64,000 nucleotides of DNA from Gordonia polyisoprenivorans NBRC 16320 = JCM 10675 (GCF_000241325.1 NZ_BAEI01000084.1:1-64000), one strand, 5' to 3'; counted from the stretch's first letter, positions 54,752-63,960 are shown. A program made the numbers and translations. The notes: generated from the letters alone by a model not told the origin.

Positions 54752-55752
54752 TGCTCCACTTCGCTTTCAGCTTCGGCGATCCAATCGACACAACGTCTGA
54801 GTGAAGGTGCCACCGTGCGTGTGCGGTCGATCAATCGGAGGTTGTGCACGGAGCCGGTGGAAAACGACGTCGCGCCGCGCAGACTGATGATCACGTACTT
54901 GAGCTCGGCCAGTATCCGGTGCCACCGCAGCGCGGTCAGATCCACGGGGACCCCGGTGGCCGATTCATAGGCCGCAACGAATTCGGTCAACGGGACGAAT
55001 CGCTCGGGGCTCCACAGTGCACGATAGGCCCAGGCGATGTCTTCGAGCGGGTCACCGATGTGCGCCAGTTCCCAGTCGAGGATGCCGACAATCGCACCGG
55101 CTTCGTAGAGGACGTTCCCAGGACGGAAATCGCCGTGCACCAGCGTGGTGCGATGAATGTCCGGCCGGTTGTCCTCGAGCCAATCCAACGCCCATGACAC
55201 CGTGGGCAGTGGCTCTCGTCGAACCTGGGGGAACTCGTGTCGCAGTCGCTCGACCGGTTCATCGACGGCCGTCATCTCAGGTACCGGAACCTGATGAAGC
55301 TCGGCGAGTGCGTGCGCGAGGTCGAGCGTCCGGTCGCGTCCGATGGACGGGTCCGCGTTGAGGAACGAGACGGCGTCGGTGTGACCGGACAGGCGCTGCA
55401 GCAGGACCGCCGATCCGCTGAAACACCGGGCATCGGGATCCTGTGCCCACACTCGTGGCGAGCGCACCGGATGCTCGGACAGCGCTGCGAGCACCTGGTA
55501 TTCGAGCGTCGGATCGGCGAGTACCTGCGAGCCCTGCTGGCGGACGAGGAGAATCATCTCCTCGACACGACGCTCGCCGTCGGTGGTCCACGATGCCGTG
55601 AGTGTCCAGGCTTGCCGAGCATTACCGCCGAACACCCGCTGCGGCTCGCTGATCGACACTTCGCCCGCATCCGGGATGCTGTCGGCCAGCATTTCTCGGA
55701 CGCCGTCGACTATCGCCGCGGAGTCGGTCGGATCTCGTAGGGCCGCGCTCAT
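54748..55752 (-). CDS. APH-fold phosphotransferase 2
   Basis: 334 residues. Catalytic loop LVHGDFRPGN near residue 203 and DWELAHIGDPLEDIAWA near residue 224, in the same class as the 50863 protein but clearly diverged. Probably phosphorylates a hydroxylated acid or CoA ester in the second cluster. ATGA overlaps on both sides show translational coupling with the SDR and the small unknown protein. Confidence 0.82.
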   Translation of the reverse strand: MSAALRDPTDSAAIVDGVREMLADSIPDAGEVSISEPQRVFGGNARQAWTLTASWTTDGERRVEEMILLVRQQGSQVLADPTLEYQVLAALSEHPVRSPRVWAQDPDARCFSGSAVLLQRLSGHTDAVSFLNADPSIGRDRTLDLAHALAELHQVPVPEMTAVDEPVERLRHEFPQVRREPLPTVSWALDWLEDNRPDIHRTTLVHGDFRPGNVLYEAGAIVGILDWELAHIGDPLEDIAWAYRALWSPERFVPLTEFVAAYESATGVPVDLTALRWHRILAELKYVIISLRGATSFSTGSVHNLRLIDRTRTVAPSLRRCVDWIAEAESEVEQ

Positions 55753-56549
55753 CGGACGCCGGCAGCGACCCGGAGTGTCTCTCCGGTCACCGCGTCGGAC
55801 TGCGGTTCGAGGAGGAACGCGATTCCCTCGCCGAGATCGGCCGGGGTTGCCAGGTCACCCAGTGCGGTGTAAGCGAGGTGTCGATCCCGGTAGCCCTCGT
55901 CGATCCATTGCTGAACGCGATCGCTGAGCACCAGTCCGGGCGCAATGCAGTTGGCGCGAACGCCTTGGCGGCCCATCTGCATGCTCAGGCTCTGGGTGAG
56001 GGCGACGACGGCGGCCTTGGCAGAGTTGTATGCGGCGTTGCCGAGCTCGAGACGGTTCGCGAAGGCGGCCAGCGATGCAACGTTGACGATCTTGCCGTAG
56101 CCCTGTGCCACGAAGTGCTTTTCGAGCGCGCGGCACATGAGGAATGCGCTGTTGACGTTGAGAGCGAACATCTGGTTCCAGGTGTCCAAGGTGAACGATT
56201 CCAAACTGACGTCGTAGACGTCACGGTCGATATTCACCATTCCGCCTGCGACGTTGGCCACCCCGTGCACGGCGCCGAACTCGCTGATCGCGTAGTCCAC
56301 CGCTGTGGCGACGTCGGACTCGGAGGTAACATCGACCTTGATGGTCCGCAGGGTTCCCGGCAGTTCTCGGGTCTCGGTCTCGGTCTCGGCGAGGCGTCGC
56401 GAGCTTAGGTCGACACCCACGACCCTGGAGCCTGCCCCCAGGAGTCTGGCGACGGCTGCGCGGCCTATTCCGCCGCCGGCACCGGTGACGATATAGGTCC
56501 GCTGATCCAGGGGGAGATCGAGCCGGGGTGGTGCGATGAAGGTGGTCAT
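55749..56549 (-). CDS. Short-chain dehydrogenase/reductase
   Basis: 266 residues. Rossmann motif TGAGGGIGR near residue 22, NVAGG near 94, Ser in VASLAAF and Tyr/Lys in YNSAKA near 166. It likely oxidises a secondary alcohol, for example one made by the P450 at 60244, to a ketone, which would suit the Baeyer-Villiger-like gene at 62303. ATG at 56549 with GGAG ahead; the longer frame to 56672 lacks SDR sequence. Confidence 0.86.
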   Translation of the reverse strand: MTTFIAPPRLDLPLDQRTYIVTGAGGGIGRAAVARLLGAGSRVVGVDLSSRRLAETETETRELPGTLRTIKVDVTSESDVATAVDYAISEFGAVHGVANVAGGMVNIDRDVYDVSLESFTLDTWNQMFALNVNSAFLMCRALEKHFVAQGYGKIVNVASLAAFANRLELGNAAYNSAKAAVVALTQSLSMQMGRQGVRANCIAPGLVLSDRVQQWIDEGYRDRHLAYTALGDLATPADLGEGIAFLLEPQSDAVTGETLRVAAGVR

Positions 56550-56574
56550 GGATTCTCCGATCGGTGGTGGGAAA

Positions 56575-57384
56575 TCAGATGAATGAGCGTTGGGGGAACT
56601 GTGGGGCTCTCTTGTCTTGTAGTGCTGAAAGCCCTTCTGCGGCTTCAGGTCCGGTGAATCCGAGAATGCCAAATGCGAGCGACGCCTCGAATGCGGGCCA
56701 TGCGCTCTGTACCCAGTTGTTCAATGATTGTTTGGTCCAGCGAATCGCACTGGGCGCCCCTTTGGCGAGTTTGGCCGCCACCTCGAGTGATCGCTCGTCG
56801 ACCAGTTCGTCGGCGACACAGAAGGTCACCAACCCGATCCGCTCGGCTTCCTCACCGGTGAGCGGTTCGCTGGTCATCAAATAGTACTTCGCCTTGCTCA
56901 GACCGCACAGCAGTGGCCAGATCGCGACCGCGTGGTCATCGGCCGCGACGCCCAGGTTCGTGTGTCCGTCAACGATTTTCGCGGTCTTTCCGGCGATACT
57001 GACATCGGCGAGCAGGGCAGTCGCCAGACCGCCGCCTGCTGCCGCTCCGCTGATCGCCGACACGATGGGCTTGCCGCAGTTCAGCATGTTCCGGACCAGC
57101 GACCGCCCTTCTTTCCACATCTGGCAGCGGAAGTCGTAGTCATCGATGATTCGTTGGACCATGTCGAAGTCTCCGCCGGCGCTGTAGGCGCGACCGCGTC
57201 CACCGATCACGACAGCGCTGACCTCCGGGTCGGCGTCGATCAGCTGCCAGATCGCACTGAGATCCTGGTGCATCTGGAAGTCCAGTGAATTCATCGGCGG
57301 TCGGTCCATCATGATCCGAAGGACATGCGGGACGGGGTAGTCCAGATCCAAGCTCTCGTAGTCCGGGTAACCTTTGGCAGTCAT
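56575..57384 (-). CDS. Crotonase-fold enoyl-CoA hydratase/isomerase family protein
   Basis: 269 residues. Crotonase features: DRPPMNSLD, SAGGDFDMV, and GAAAGGGLATALLADVSIAG. The glutamates of classical hydratases are not at their usual places (GLATAL; VDGHTNLGVAADDHAVA), so hydrolase, isomerase or lyase activity is as likely as hydration. Its ATG overlaps the ligase stop by 4 bases, implying the ligase product is its direct or near substrate. Confidence 0.83.
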   Translation of the reverse strand: MTAKGYPDYESLDLDYPVPHVLRIMMDRPPMNSLDFQMHQDLSAIWQLIDADPEVSAVVIGGRGRAYSAGGDFDMVQRIIDDYDFRCQMWKEGRSLVRNMLNCGKPIVSAISGAAAGGGLATALLADVSIAGKTAKIVDGHTNLGVAADDHAVAIWPLLCGLSKAKYYLMTSEPLTGEEAERIGLVTFCVADELVDERSLEVAAKLAKGAPSAIRWTKQSLNNWVQSAWPAFEASLAFGILGFTGPEAAEGLSALQDKRAPQFPQRSFI

Positions 57385-58949
57385 ATCGTCTCTCCTGTTC
57401 CGATTTCTTTGCGTAGCGCCGCTTTTGCCACTTTTCCGTAGACCGCGCGCGGCAGCTCGTGGCGAATGAGGACTCGGCTGACCCGCTGGTATTTCGCCAA
57501 CTGGTCGTTCACCCAGACCCGGAGGTGTTCGGGGTCGATGGATGATCCGGGTGTGCAGATGACCGCCACGACGGGCGTCTCACCCCATTTGGGGCTCGGG
57601 ATGCCGACCGCAGCCGCCTCGCTGACGTCCGGGTGATCCATGAACACCCGCTCGATGTCGGCGGCGAAGATGTTGATTCCGCCGGACTTGATCATGTCCT
57701 TGAGCCGGCCGGACACATAAAGGAACCCGTCGTCGTCGAAATGACCGAGATCGCCGGTGCGCATGAAAGTGCGGCCGTCGGGTGAGGTCCACATGGTGCG
57801 GCTGGTGAGCTCGGGATTCTTGTAGTAGCCGGTCATCATCCCGATGGAGTGGGCGACGATCTCGCCGGTTTTCCCCGGGGGAAGTTCAGTGCCCTGCTCG
57901 TCGATGACGCGCAGGTCGTCGAGCATGATCGGCTTGCCGACGGAATGCCGCTTGCCCCGCCGTGCGTCCTCGGGAAGCCGGAGAGTCGCGAACCCTTCGG
58001 AGAAGCCGTACACCTCGTGGAGTCCCGCGTCGGGGAACAGTCCCTCGATCGCCTCGTAGGTCTTGTCCGCAAGCGGTTGTCCCGATGTGACCAGGCATTG
58101 CAGGCTACCGGCATCGAACTCGCGGGCCCTCGGGTGCTCGAGGATCGCAATCCATTGCGTCGGAACGAGAAACGCGTGCGTTCCTCGATGACGTTCGACG
58201 GCCGTCAAGAAGGCTTCGGCGCTGAATTTGGGCAGTATCACCACCGTGCCGCCGCGGTACATCGTCGGCATCATCGTGATCCACGTTCCGGATGCATAGG
58301 GCGGCGTACCGAGGACGGCCACCGAGTAGCGATCGACCTTGAGTCCCATACCGAATCCATACGGGTACATCATCCGGCTGACGTGTGTGTGCTCGACGCC
58401 CTTCGGGTGCCCCGTCGTTCCCGACGTGTAAAGGATCGTGATGATGTCGCCGGGCTCGATCTTGACGTCGGGGGCCGTGGCGGACGACGCGTCCATCAGC
58501 TCGCGAACCGATTCCCACCCTTTGCGCGTGGATCCGAATGTCAGCCAGAGGTCGGCGCGGACCGAGGTCAGTCGATCACGAACCGCATCGAGGACCGGTT
58601 CGGTTGTCGCCGTCGCGACCACGGCGACCGCGTCGGAGTCCTCGGTCAGGCGAACGAGTGATTCGCCGTCGAGCATCACATTGAGCGGCACCGTGACGCA
58701 CCCGGCTTTGGCGCTGCCCCAGAATGCCAGGAATGCCTCGAGAGAGGACGACATGAACAGGGCGACCTTGTCACCCTTACCGAGCCCGCGCTCGCCGAGG
58801 ACGTTGGCGAATCGATTGGTCTCGGTGTCCAATTCCCGCCAGGTGAGACTCTGCTCTTCGCACACGACGGCGAGCGCATCTCGGTTCACCCGTGCGTTGT
58901 GCGCGATGACGTCTGGACACATCAAGGCGAAGTCATACTTCAGACTCAT
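57381..58949 (-). CDS. AMP-dependent acyl-CoA ligase (FadD-like)
   Basis: 522 residues. P-loop LYTSGTTGHPKGVEHTH near residue 178, YGFSEGFATLR, TGDLGHFDDDGFLYVSGRLK and the catalytic lysine in RAVYGKVAKAALRK. It activates the acid of the second cluster. The ATG at 58949 is the start of the family-like sequence (MSLKYDFALMCPDVI) with AAAGGAT-like ribosome site nearby (GAGGATCTTTCC upstream); the frame to 59042 is not conserved. First gene of the six-gene operon. Confidence 0.88.
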   Translation of the reverse strand: MSLKYDFALMCPDVIAHNARVNRDALAVVCEEQSLTWRELDTETNRFANVLGERGLGKGDKVALFMSSSLEAFLAFWGSAKAGCVTVPLNVMLDGESLVRLTEDSDAVAVVATATTEPVLDAVRDRLTSVRADLWLTFGSTRKGWESVRELMDASSATAPDVKIEPGDIITILYTSGTTGHPKGVEHTHVSRMMYPYGFGMGLKVDRYSVAVLGTPPYASGTWITMMPTMYRGGTVVILPKFSAEAFLTAVERHRGTHAFLVPTQWIAILEHPRAREFDAGSLQCLVTSGQPLADKTYEAIEGLFPDAGLHEVYGFSEGFATLRLPEDARRGKRHSVGKPIMLDDLRVIDEQGTELPPGKTGEIVAHSIGMMTGYYKNPELTSRTMWTSPDGRTFMRTGDLGHFDDDGFLYVSGRLKDMIKSGGINIFAADIERVFMDHPDVSEAAAVGIPSPKWGETPVVAVICTPGSSIDPEHLRVWVNDQLAKYQRVSRVLIRHELPRAVYGKVAKAALRKEIGTGETI

Positions 58950-59093
58950 GGAAAGATCCTCTTGGGTGTCGGGCGCTTGGAGCGCCTTGCCGGCTGATGA
59001 TGTGGTCTGTGCGATCTGCGCCGCGCAGCTGAGATGAGACACTAGTCACGTTCACGATATGGCGACCAGACCCGGATTCCCGGCTCCTGTGAC

Positions 59094-59109
59094 GGCGAAC
59101 AAAGGTGCG
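59094..59109 (-). promoter_or_regulatory. Candidate shared site GGCGAACAAAGGTGCG
   Basis: About 145 bases upstream of the ligase start. GCGAACAAAGG is repeated at 61562 in the other promoter region of the second cluster, in both cases preceded by TGT seven bases before. Two occurrences only, so weak. Confidence 0.35.
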
Positions 59110-59151
59110 TCGGTGTGGACATATCGACGGCTTGACGTCGGGCGGTCACGC

Positions 59152-60243
59152 TCAGTTCAAGAGATTCCAGCCCGGGCGTCCGTCGACGCACGCTTGGTAT
59201 ACGTCGGGCTCGAGCGGCTGCATCACCCCAGTGGTCGCCACGGCGTTGCCCGATACCCGGCAATGGTGTTCGTTGAGACCACTCAGTCGGCTCCGCTGCG
59301 CGGGATCATTGACATCGAAAAAGTCCCATTCGACCCGATCGGCACCCTGGTACTGGCCGTGGTGTATCCCGGATTCTGGTGTGCCGCCGTAGAATCCGCA
59401 TTTCATGTAGGCGGTCTGGTTGCCGATCCGCTCCAGATTAAGTGTCCGACGTGAACCGTCGTCGAGCGTCAGGTCGAGGACGCCGCCGGTGAAGACGTGA
59501 GTGTCCGGTTCGAAGCGCAGATGCCGCTCGATCCGGTGCACCGCACCGGCGCCCGGACGGGGGTCTTCGAACGGATACAGCAGTCGTTTACCCCAGACAC
59601 CGACATCGCCGAGGTCGATCCACAACCCGCCCTTCCACCCCGGCCGATGGGTACGGCCCTTGTTGAGAGCCGGTCCACCGACTCCCCGTCCGACGCCCCA
59701 ATGCCGGTCTCGCGTTCCGTGCGCCTGACCGGGCGCCCAGTGGATTCGTTTGTCGCCGAACTGAATCCAACCGACAAGTCGGCCGAAGCCCTCGAAACCC
59801 GCGGTAACCTGACGCTCTTCACCGTGCACCTCCGGCCCCCACGCCGCGGCGTACTCCTGGCGATGTGTGTCGACCCACATGAGGTCGAATGAGAACCCCC
59901 AGTCGCCCGGCTCCACCCGGTGGCGCCATCGCCGCAGACCATCGATCACCTGGGGATGAATCGGGCCGCGCTCGAGCACCGACGTCGACTCGGTGTCGAC
60001 CGTCCCCATCGCTCGCACCGACCGGTGCTCGCCGCGGTGGTTGACGATTGCGTAGGTCTCCATCCGACCCAGATTCGGGTACCAACTGCCTCCTGTTGCG
60101 ATGATCAGATCACCGGTGTCGTCGTGCCAGACATTCCAATGGCGTTCGAAGAATCGGGGGTCGGTCGAGGGTGTATCGGTGGGCGCAGACTGGGGGTTGG
60201 CGCTCGTGTGACCGAAGGAGTCGTCTGCGGCTGTCAGCTTCAC
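59152..60243 (-). CDS. CrtC/DUF7064-like (lipocalin-type) protein 2
   Basis: 363 residues, beta-rich, Trp-rich, soluble. Shares with the 51954 protein the HGTRDRHWGVG-type motif (near residue 175) and overall order, as in DUF7064/DUF7065 proteins related to carotenoid hydratase CrtC. The GTG at 60243 directly follows the P450 stop codon and has GGAGG 5 bases ahead, so it is translationally linked to that P450 and probably acts on the same compound. Hydration of a terpenoid double bond is a hypothesis. Confidence 0.65.
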   Translation of the reverse strand: MKLTAADDSFGHTSANPQSAPTDTPSTDPRFFERHWNVWHDDTGDLIIATGGSWYPNLGRMETYAIVNHRGEHRSVRAMGTVDTESTSVLERGPIHPQVIDGLRRWRHRVEPGDWGFSFDLMWVDTHRQEYAAAWGPEVHGEERQVTAGFEGFGRLVGWIQFGDKRIHWAPGQAHGTRDRHWGVGRGVGGPALNKGRTHRPGWKGGLWIDLGDVGVWGKRLLYPFEDPRPGAGAVHRIERHLRFEPDTHVFTGGVLDLTLDDGSRRTLNLERIGNQTAYMKCGFYGGTPESGIHHGQYQGADRVEWDFFDVNDPAQRSRLSGLNEHHCRVSGNAVATTGVMQPLEPDVYQACVDGRPGWNLLN

Positions 60244-61476
60244 TCAGCCCTCCGGGTCGAGGATGATCGGAAGCCGTTGGGGTCCGCGGGCCACCATCGA
60301 GTTGGTCCACGGGATGGAGCTCGTCGGTTCGCCCAGCGTCAGGTTCGGGAACCGTTGCAGTAATTGGGTGAAGGCGATCTGTCCTTCCAGCCGGGCCAGC
60401 GGTGCGCCGAGGCAGAAGTGGACTCCCTTGGAGAAGGCGAGGTGCCCGTTGGGCCGTCCCTCGAGGCGCAGTTCGTCGGGTGAGTCGAAGACGATCGGAT
60501 CTCTGTTGGCCGCGGCCAACATGGCGAAGATCCGGTCGCCTGCCTTCAATGACTGGCCACCGAGATCGACGTTGGTCGTCACGAGCCGGCCGGTGGACAA
60601 GACGGGCGAATCGAAACGGAGGAATTCGTCGATGGCGGTCGGGATGAGCCCGGCAAGGTCCGCGCGGAGTCGTGCCGCCGCCTCGGGCTGGTCGTGCAAG
60701 GCGAGGATTCCGTTGCTGAGCAGGTGGGCGGTGGTTTCCTGGGCGCCGTTGCCGATCATCATCATGGCCGCGACCAGCTCATCCTCGGTCATGGTCTCCC
60801 CGCCGACCTCCAACGTGATCATCCGGGTGAGAACATCATCGCGCGGGTTCTGGCGACGATCGTCGATGAGGCCTCGGAACAGTCCGGCCATCGACTCCGC
60901 ACCGTGCTTCGCCCGCCCGTATTTGTCCTCGACTCCTCGGGAGCTGCCGATGAACAGCATCATCTCGTCCGACCACTGCTTGACTTCCGCGAGTCGCTGA
61001 CGCGGCACACCGAGAAGGTCCATGACGACGTAGCCGGGAAGCCTGAGCCCGACCTCCCGGAAGAAGTCGAACGGTGTGTCGGTGGGCAGTTCGCCGAGGA
61101 TCTCGTCTGTGATCTCGGTGATCGCCGGAGCCATCGTGGCCGCCATGCGGGGATTGATCACGTTGGTCAGGTACTTGCGCAGTCTGGTGTGATTCGGCGG
61201 ATCCTGGAACACCATCCACAGCGACAACCAGCGGAGGACATCGGCTGCGTTTGCGCGATCGACATCCGATAGCCGTCCATGCACAGCAACGATGCGATTG
61301 GCCGAGAACACCGCAGGCGTGGTCACCACGGCGTTGACGCTCTCCCAATCAACAGCGACCCAACCCGACAAGACATCGGACCAGAACACCCCGTTCTGTT
61401 CGCGAAGCTCCGCGAATACCCCGTAGGGGTCTCGTAGCTGGTCGGGATCAGTGGGGTCGTATGCGGTGGCGATCAT
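60244..61476 (-). CDS. Cytochrome P450, not CYP108-like
   Basis: About 410 residues. Heme motif FSKGVHFCLGAPLARLE with the Cys near residue 355. The I-helix reads GNGAQETTAH: the usual second Gly of (A/G)Gx(D/E)T is Ala, while the acidic residue and Thr remain. K-helix: DEFLRF. It is distant from the two CYP108-like proteins, and the family within bacterial P450s is not assigned. The ATG at 61476 has GGAG 9 bases ahead; ATGs at 61485 and 61482 abut the ribosome site. Likely electron donor: the reductase at 53367. Confidence 0.9.
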   Translation of the reverse strand: MIATAYDPTDPDQLRDPYGVFAELREQNGVFWSDVLSGWVAVDWESVNAVVTTPAVFSANRIVAVHGRLSDVDRANAADVLRWLSLWMVFQDPPNHTRLRKYLTNVINPRMAATMAPAITEITDEILGELPTDTPFDFFREVGLRLPGYVVMDLLGVPRQRLAEVKQWSDEMMLFIGSSRGVEDKYGRAKHGAESMAGLFRGLIDDRRQNPRDDVLTRMITLEVGGETMTEDELVAAMMMIGNGAQETTAHLLSNGILALHDQPEAAARLRADLAGLIPTAIDEFLRFDSPVLSTGRLVTTNVDLGGQSLKAGDRIFAMLAAANRDPIVFDSPDELRLEGRPNGHLAFSKGVHFCLGAPLARLEGQIAFTQLLQRFPNLTLGEPTSSIPWTNSMVARGPQRLPIILDPEG

Positions 61477-61561
61477 CAACATCATCTCCAGTCTGTTTGG
61501 GCCTCACACTCGCATGTACCCCCCGAGGAAACGAGCGGCCGGCCGCGTTGCGTTTGTACTC

Positions 61562-61577
61562 GCGAACAAAGGGCGCC
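61562..61577. promoter_or_regulatory. Candidate shared site GCGAACAAAGGGCGCC
   Basis: Lies in the 149-base gap between the divergent P450 (start 61476) and cupin (start 61626) genes; see the matching site at 59094. TTTGT at 61553 with ACAAA also makes a short inverted repeat. Confidence 0.35.
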
Positions 61578-61625
61578 GAGTACGACTCTTCCCGGACCGA
61601 TGAGACCGGTGTCACACTCCTGCCC

Positions 61626-62180
61626 ATGACTCTTCCAATCAAACGCGTCGTCACCGCCGTCACCGCCACAGGTACTTCCGTCGTCGTCGAGGATGCGCCG
61701 CTCGACCCCGTCGAACTCGCTCTCATGCCCGGCGTACAGATGTTTCAGATCTGGGGCACCGAGGGATCGATCACCAGCCCGGTGGCCGACCCCAAACCCG
61801 ACAACACCACCTTCTTCCCTGGCGCCGGCGGCACGCGCTTCGGATTGTTCCGGTTACCTCCGGAGCCGAAAGATGAGTTGGTCCAGGATGATTCCGTCGA
61901 CGACGAGACACTTGCGGCCGGTGCCGCCGAAGCCGAGAACAAGGTTCCGGGGTTGCTGGCCATCTTCGAACCCGACGCGCCCGGCATGCACCAGACCACT
62001 TCGGTCGACTACGTGATCGTTATCGAGGGTGACCTCTGGGTCGAACTCGACGACGGAGTCGAAGTCCACCTTCCGGTCGGTACCTGCCTCGTGCAGAACG
62101 GCGCCCGGCACGGCTGGCGCAATCATGGCGATGTCCCCGCGACGCTGGCCTACGTCATTCTCGACGCCCAGAATTCCTAG
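61626..62180 (+). CDS. Cupin-domain protein
   Basis: 184 residues. The C-terminal half is a single cupin barrel (DYVIVIEGDLWVELDDG, then LPVGTCLVQNGARHGWRNHG); His residues in HQTTS, NGARHGW and HG could bind a metal. Small cupins of this form occur beside catabolic genes as regulators, isomerases or oxygenases, and the role is not fixed here. The first ~80 residues are unassigned. Start ATG at 61626 lacks a clear ribosome site; a GTG at 61611 is possible. Confidence 0.78.
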   Translation: MTLPIKRVVTAVTATGTSVVVEDAPLDPVELALMPGVQMFQIWGTEGSITSPVADPKPDNTTFFPGAGGTRFGLFRLPPEPKDELVQDDSVDDETLAAGAAEAENKVPGLLAIFEPDAPGMHQTTSVDYVIVIEGDLWVELDDGVEVHLPVGTCLVQNGARHGWRNHGDVPATLAYVILDAQNS

Positions 62181-62302
62181 CCGGTCCCCGGCGGTGCGCC
62201 GGGCTCCATTCCGAGATCACATTCATCTTTCGCTCCGCCGGAGCGCAAGGCCCTGCTGGTCGCGCCGCGATCAGAATTCTCTCAATGAAGGGGAACCTTT
62301 TC

Positions 62303-63931
62303 ATGCCCATCTCAAGCAGCCCCGATGTCGACGCAGTGGTGGTGGGGGCCGGGTTCGCCGGCCTCCGCACAATCCACTCCCTCCGGGGTCTCGGTCTGTC
62401 CATGCGCGTTTTCGAAGCCGGCGACGACGTGGGCGGCACCTGGTACTGGAATCGGTATCCCGGAGCCCGAACCGACACCGAAAGCTGGGCCTACTGCTTC
62501 TCGTTCGATCAGGAGCTTTGGGAACAGTGGCCTTTCAAGGAGAGATTCACAGCGCAAGGCGACGTTCTCGAGTATCTCCGTGCAGTCGCCGACAGACACG
62601 GCATGCGTGAGGTCATCCAGTTCTCGACGAGAGTCGTGGCCGCCAAATTCGACGCCGAGGCGAATCTGTGGCGGGTGCAGACCGACGACGGCGTGGAAAC
62701 ATCCTGCCGATGGCTGATCACCGGCCTCGGATGGCTCGGAATCGCCTACAAGCCGCCTTTCGAGGGTGCCGATCAGTTCGAGGGGGAGTCCTACGTCACG
62801 TCCCAGTGGCCTCATGAACCGGTCGATTTCGCCGGCAAGAAGGTGGCGGTGATCGGGACCGGGGCCACCGGTATCCAGGTCATCCAGACACTCGCTCACA
62901 TTGCCGGGGATCTTACCGTTTTCCAGCGCACCCCCAACTACGTCATGCCCGGCCGCAACCATGCGCTCCCCGACGAGCAACTGGCCGGATTGCACGACCG
63001 TTTCGAGGAAACCTGGGAACAGGCGTACAGCCACGTGTTCGGTTTCCCGATGGAGCCCGCGAACCGTCTCGGTGGCGGACTGAGCGATCAGGAGTTGGAG
63101 AAGATCTTCGAAGCCGGCTGGGAAGCAGGCGGATTCAGATTCATCTTTCAGACGGTCGATGACATGCTGGTCGATCAGCGGGTCAACGACGCCGCCTCAG
63201 AATTTGTCCGTGGGAAGATCCGCAGTATCGTCAAGGATCCGAAAACTGCCGAGATGCTTTGTCCCACGACACATCCGATCGGAGGCAAGCGGCCTCCGCT
63301 CGGGAACTTCTATTACGAGGCGTTCAATCGGGACAACGTGCACCTGATCAGTGTCCGAGAGGACCCGATCGAGGAGATCACCAGGACCGGGATCCGCACC
63401 CGATCGGGCTCTCACGACTTCGACGTGATCATCTACGCGACCGGCTTCGACGCGATCACCGGGCCCTTGGCAGAGATGAACGTCGAGGGCCTCGATGGTC
63501 GGACGATCGAGTCGGAGTGGGCGTCGGGAGGACAGATGTTCTTGGGCTTGTCCGCGGCAGGATTTCCCAACATGTTCAGCGTCCTCGGGCCCCAGGCTCC
63601 GTTCGCCAGCCACCCGCCCGTCATCGAGCGTCAGGTCGAGTTCATCGAAAAGGTGATCTCCCAAGCACTCGAGATCGGATCGGTTCGCGTGGAGACCACC
63701 CAAGAGGCACAACAGGACTGGTCGGATCAGTGCGATGCAGTACTCGATGCCACGCTGCTCAAGCAAGGCATGGGTGATCGACCGTGGTTCCTCGGTGCGA
63801 ATGTTCCGGGCAAGGAGCCGAGCGCCCTGTGCTATCTCGGAGGCATGGGTGGCTTCATCGCGGCGGTCGATGCCGAGGTCGCGGCGGGGTTCCCGGGCTA
63901 CCGGTTCAGTAAGGAACCGGCTCGTCTCTGA
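62303..63931 (+). CDS. Baeyer-Villiger-type flavin monooxygenase with altered fingerprint
   Basis: 542 residues, the length of cyclohexanone-monooxygenase-type enzymes. FAD motif VGAGFAGLRT near residue 14, GGTWYWNRYPGARTD near 44, NADP motif GTGATGIQVIQT near 189. The BVMO fingerprint FxGxxxHxxxWP reads FEGESYVTSQWP at about 163-174: Val stands where the His should be. It could still insert oxygen next to a ketone, or be a related N- or C-oxidising enzyme. The ATG at 62303 has GAAGGGGA ahead; ATG 62285 has no ribosome site. Ends 29 bases before a strong hairpin. Confidence 0.86.
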   Translation: MPISSSPDVDAVVVGAGFAGLRTIHSLRGLGLSMRVFEAGDDVGGTWYWNRYPGARTDTESWAYCFSFDQELWEQWPFKERFTAQGDVLEYLRAVADRHGMREVIQFSTRVVAAKFDAEANLWRVQTDDGVETSCRWLITGLGWLGIAYKPPFEGADQFEGESYVTSQWPHEPVDFAGKKVAVIGTGATGIQVIQTLAHIAGDLTVFQRTPNYVMPGRNHALPDEQLAGLHDRFEETWEQAYSHVFGFPMEPANRLGGGLSDQELEKIFEAGWEAGGFRFIFQTVDDMLVDQRVNDAASEFVRGKIRSIVKDPKTAEMLCPTTHPIGGKRPPLGNFYYEAFNRDNVHLISVREDPIEEITRTGIRTRSGSHDFDVIIYATGFDAITGPLAEMNVEGLDGRTIESEWASGGQMFLGLSAAGFPNMFSVLGPQAPFASHPPVIERQVEFIEKVISQALEIGSVRVETTQEAQQDWSDQCDAVLDATLLKQGMGDRPWFLGANVPGKEPSALCYLGGMGGFIAAVDAEVAAGFPGYRFSKEPARL

Positions 63932-63960
63932 GCAAGTCCGGATCCGACTCCGGCCCGTCG

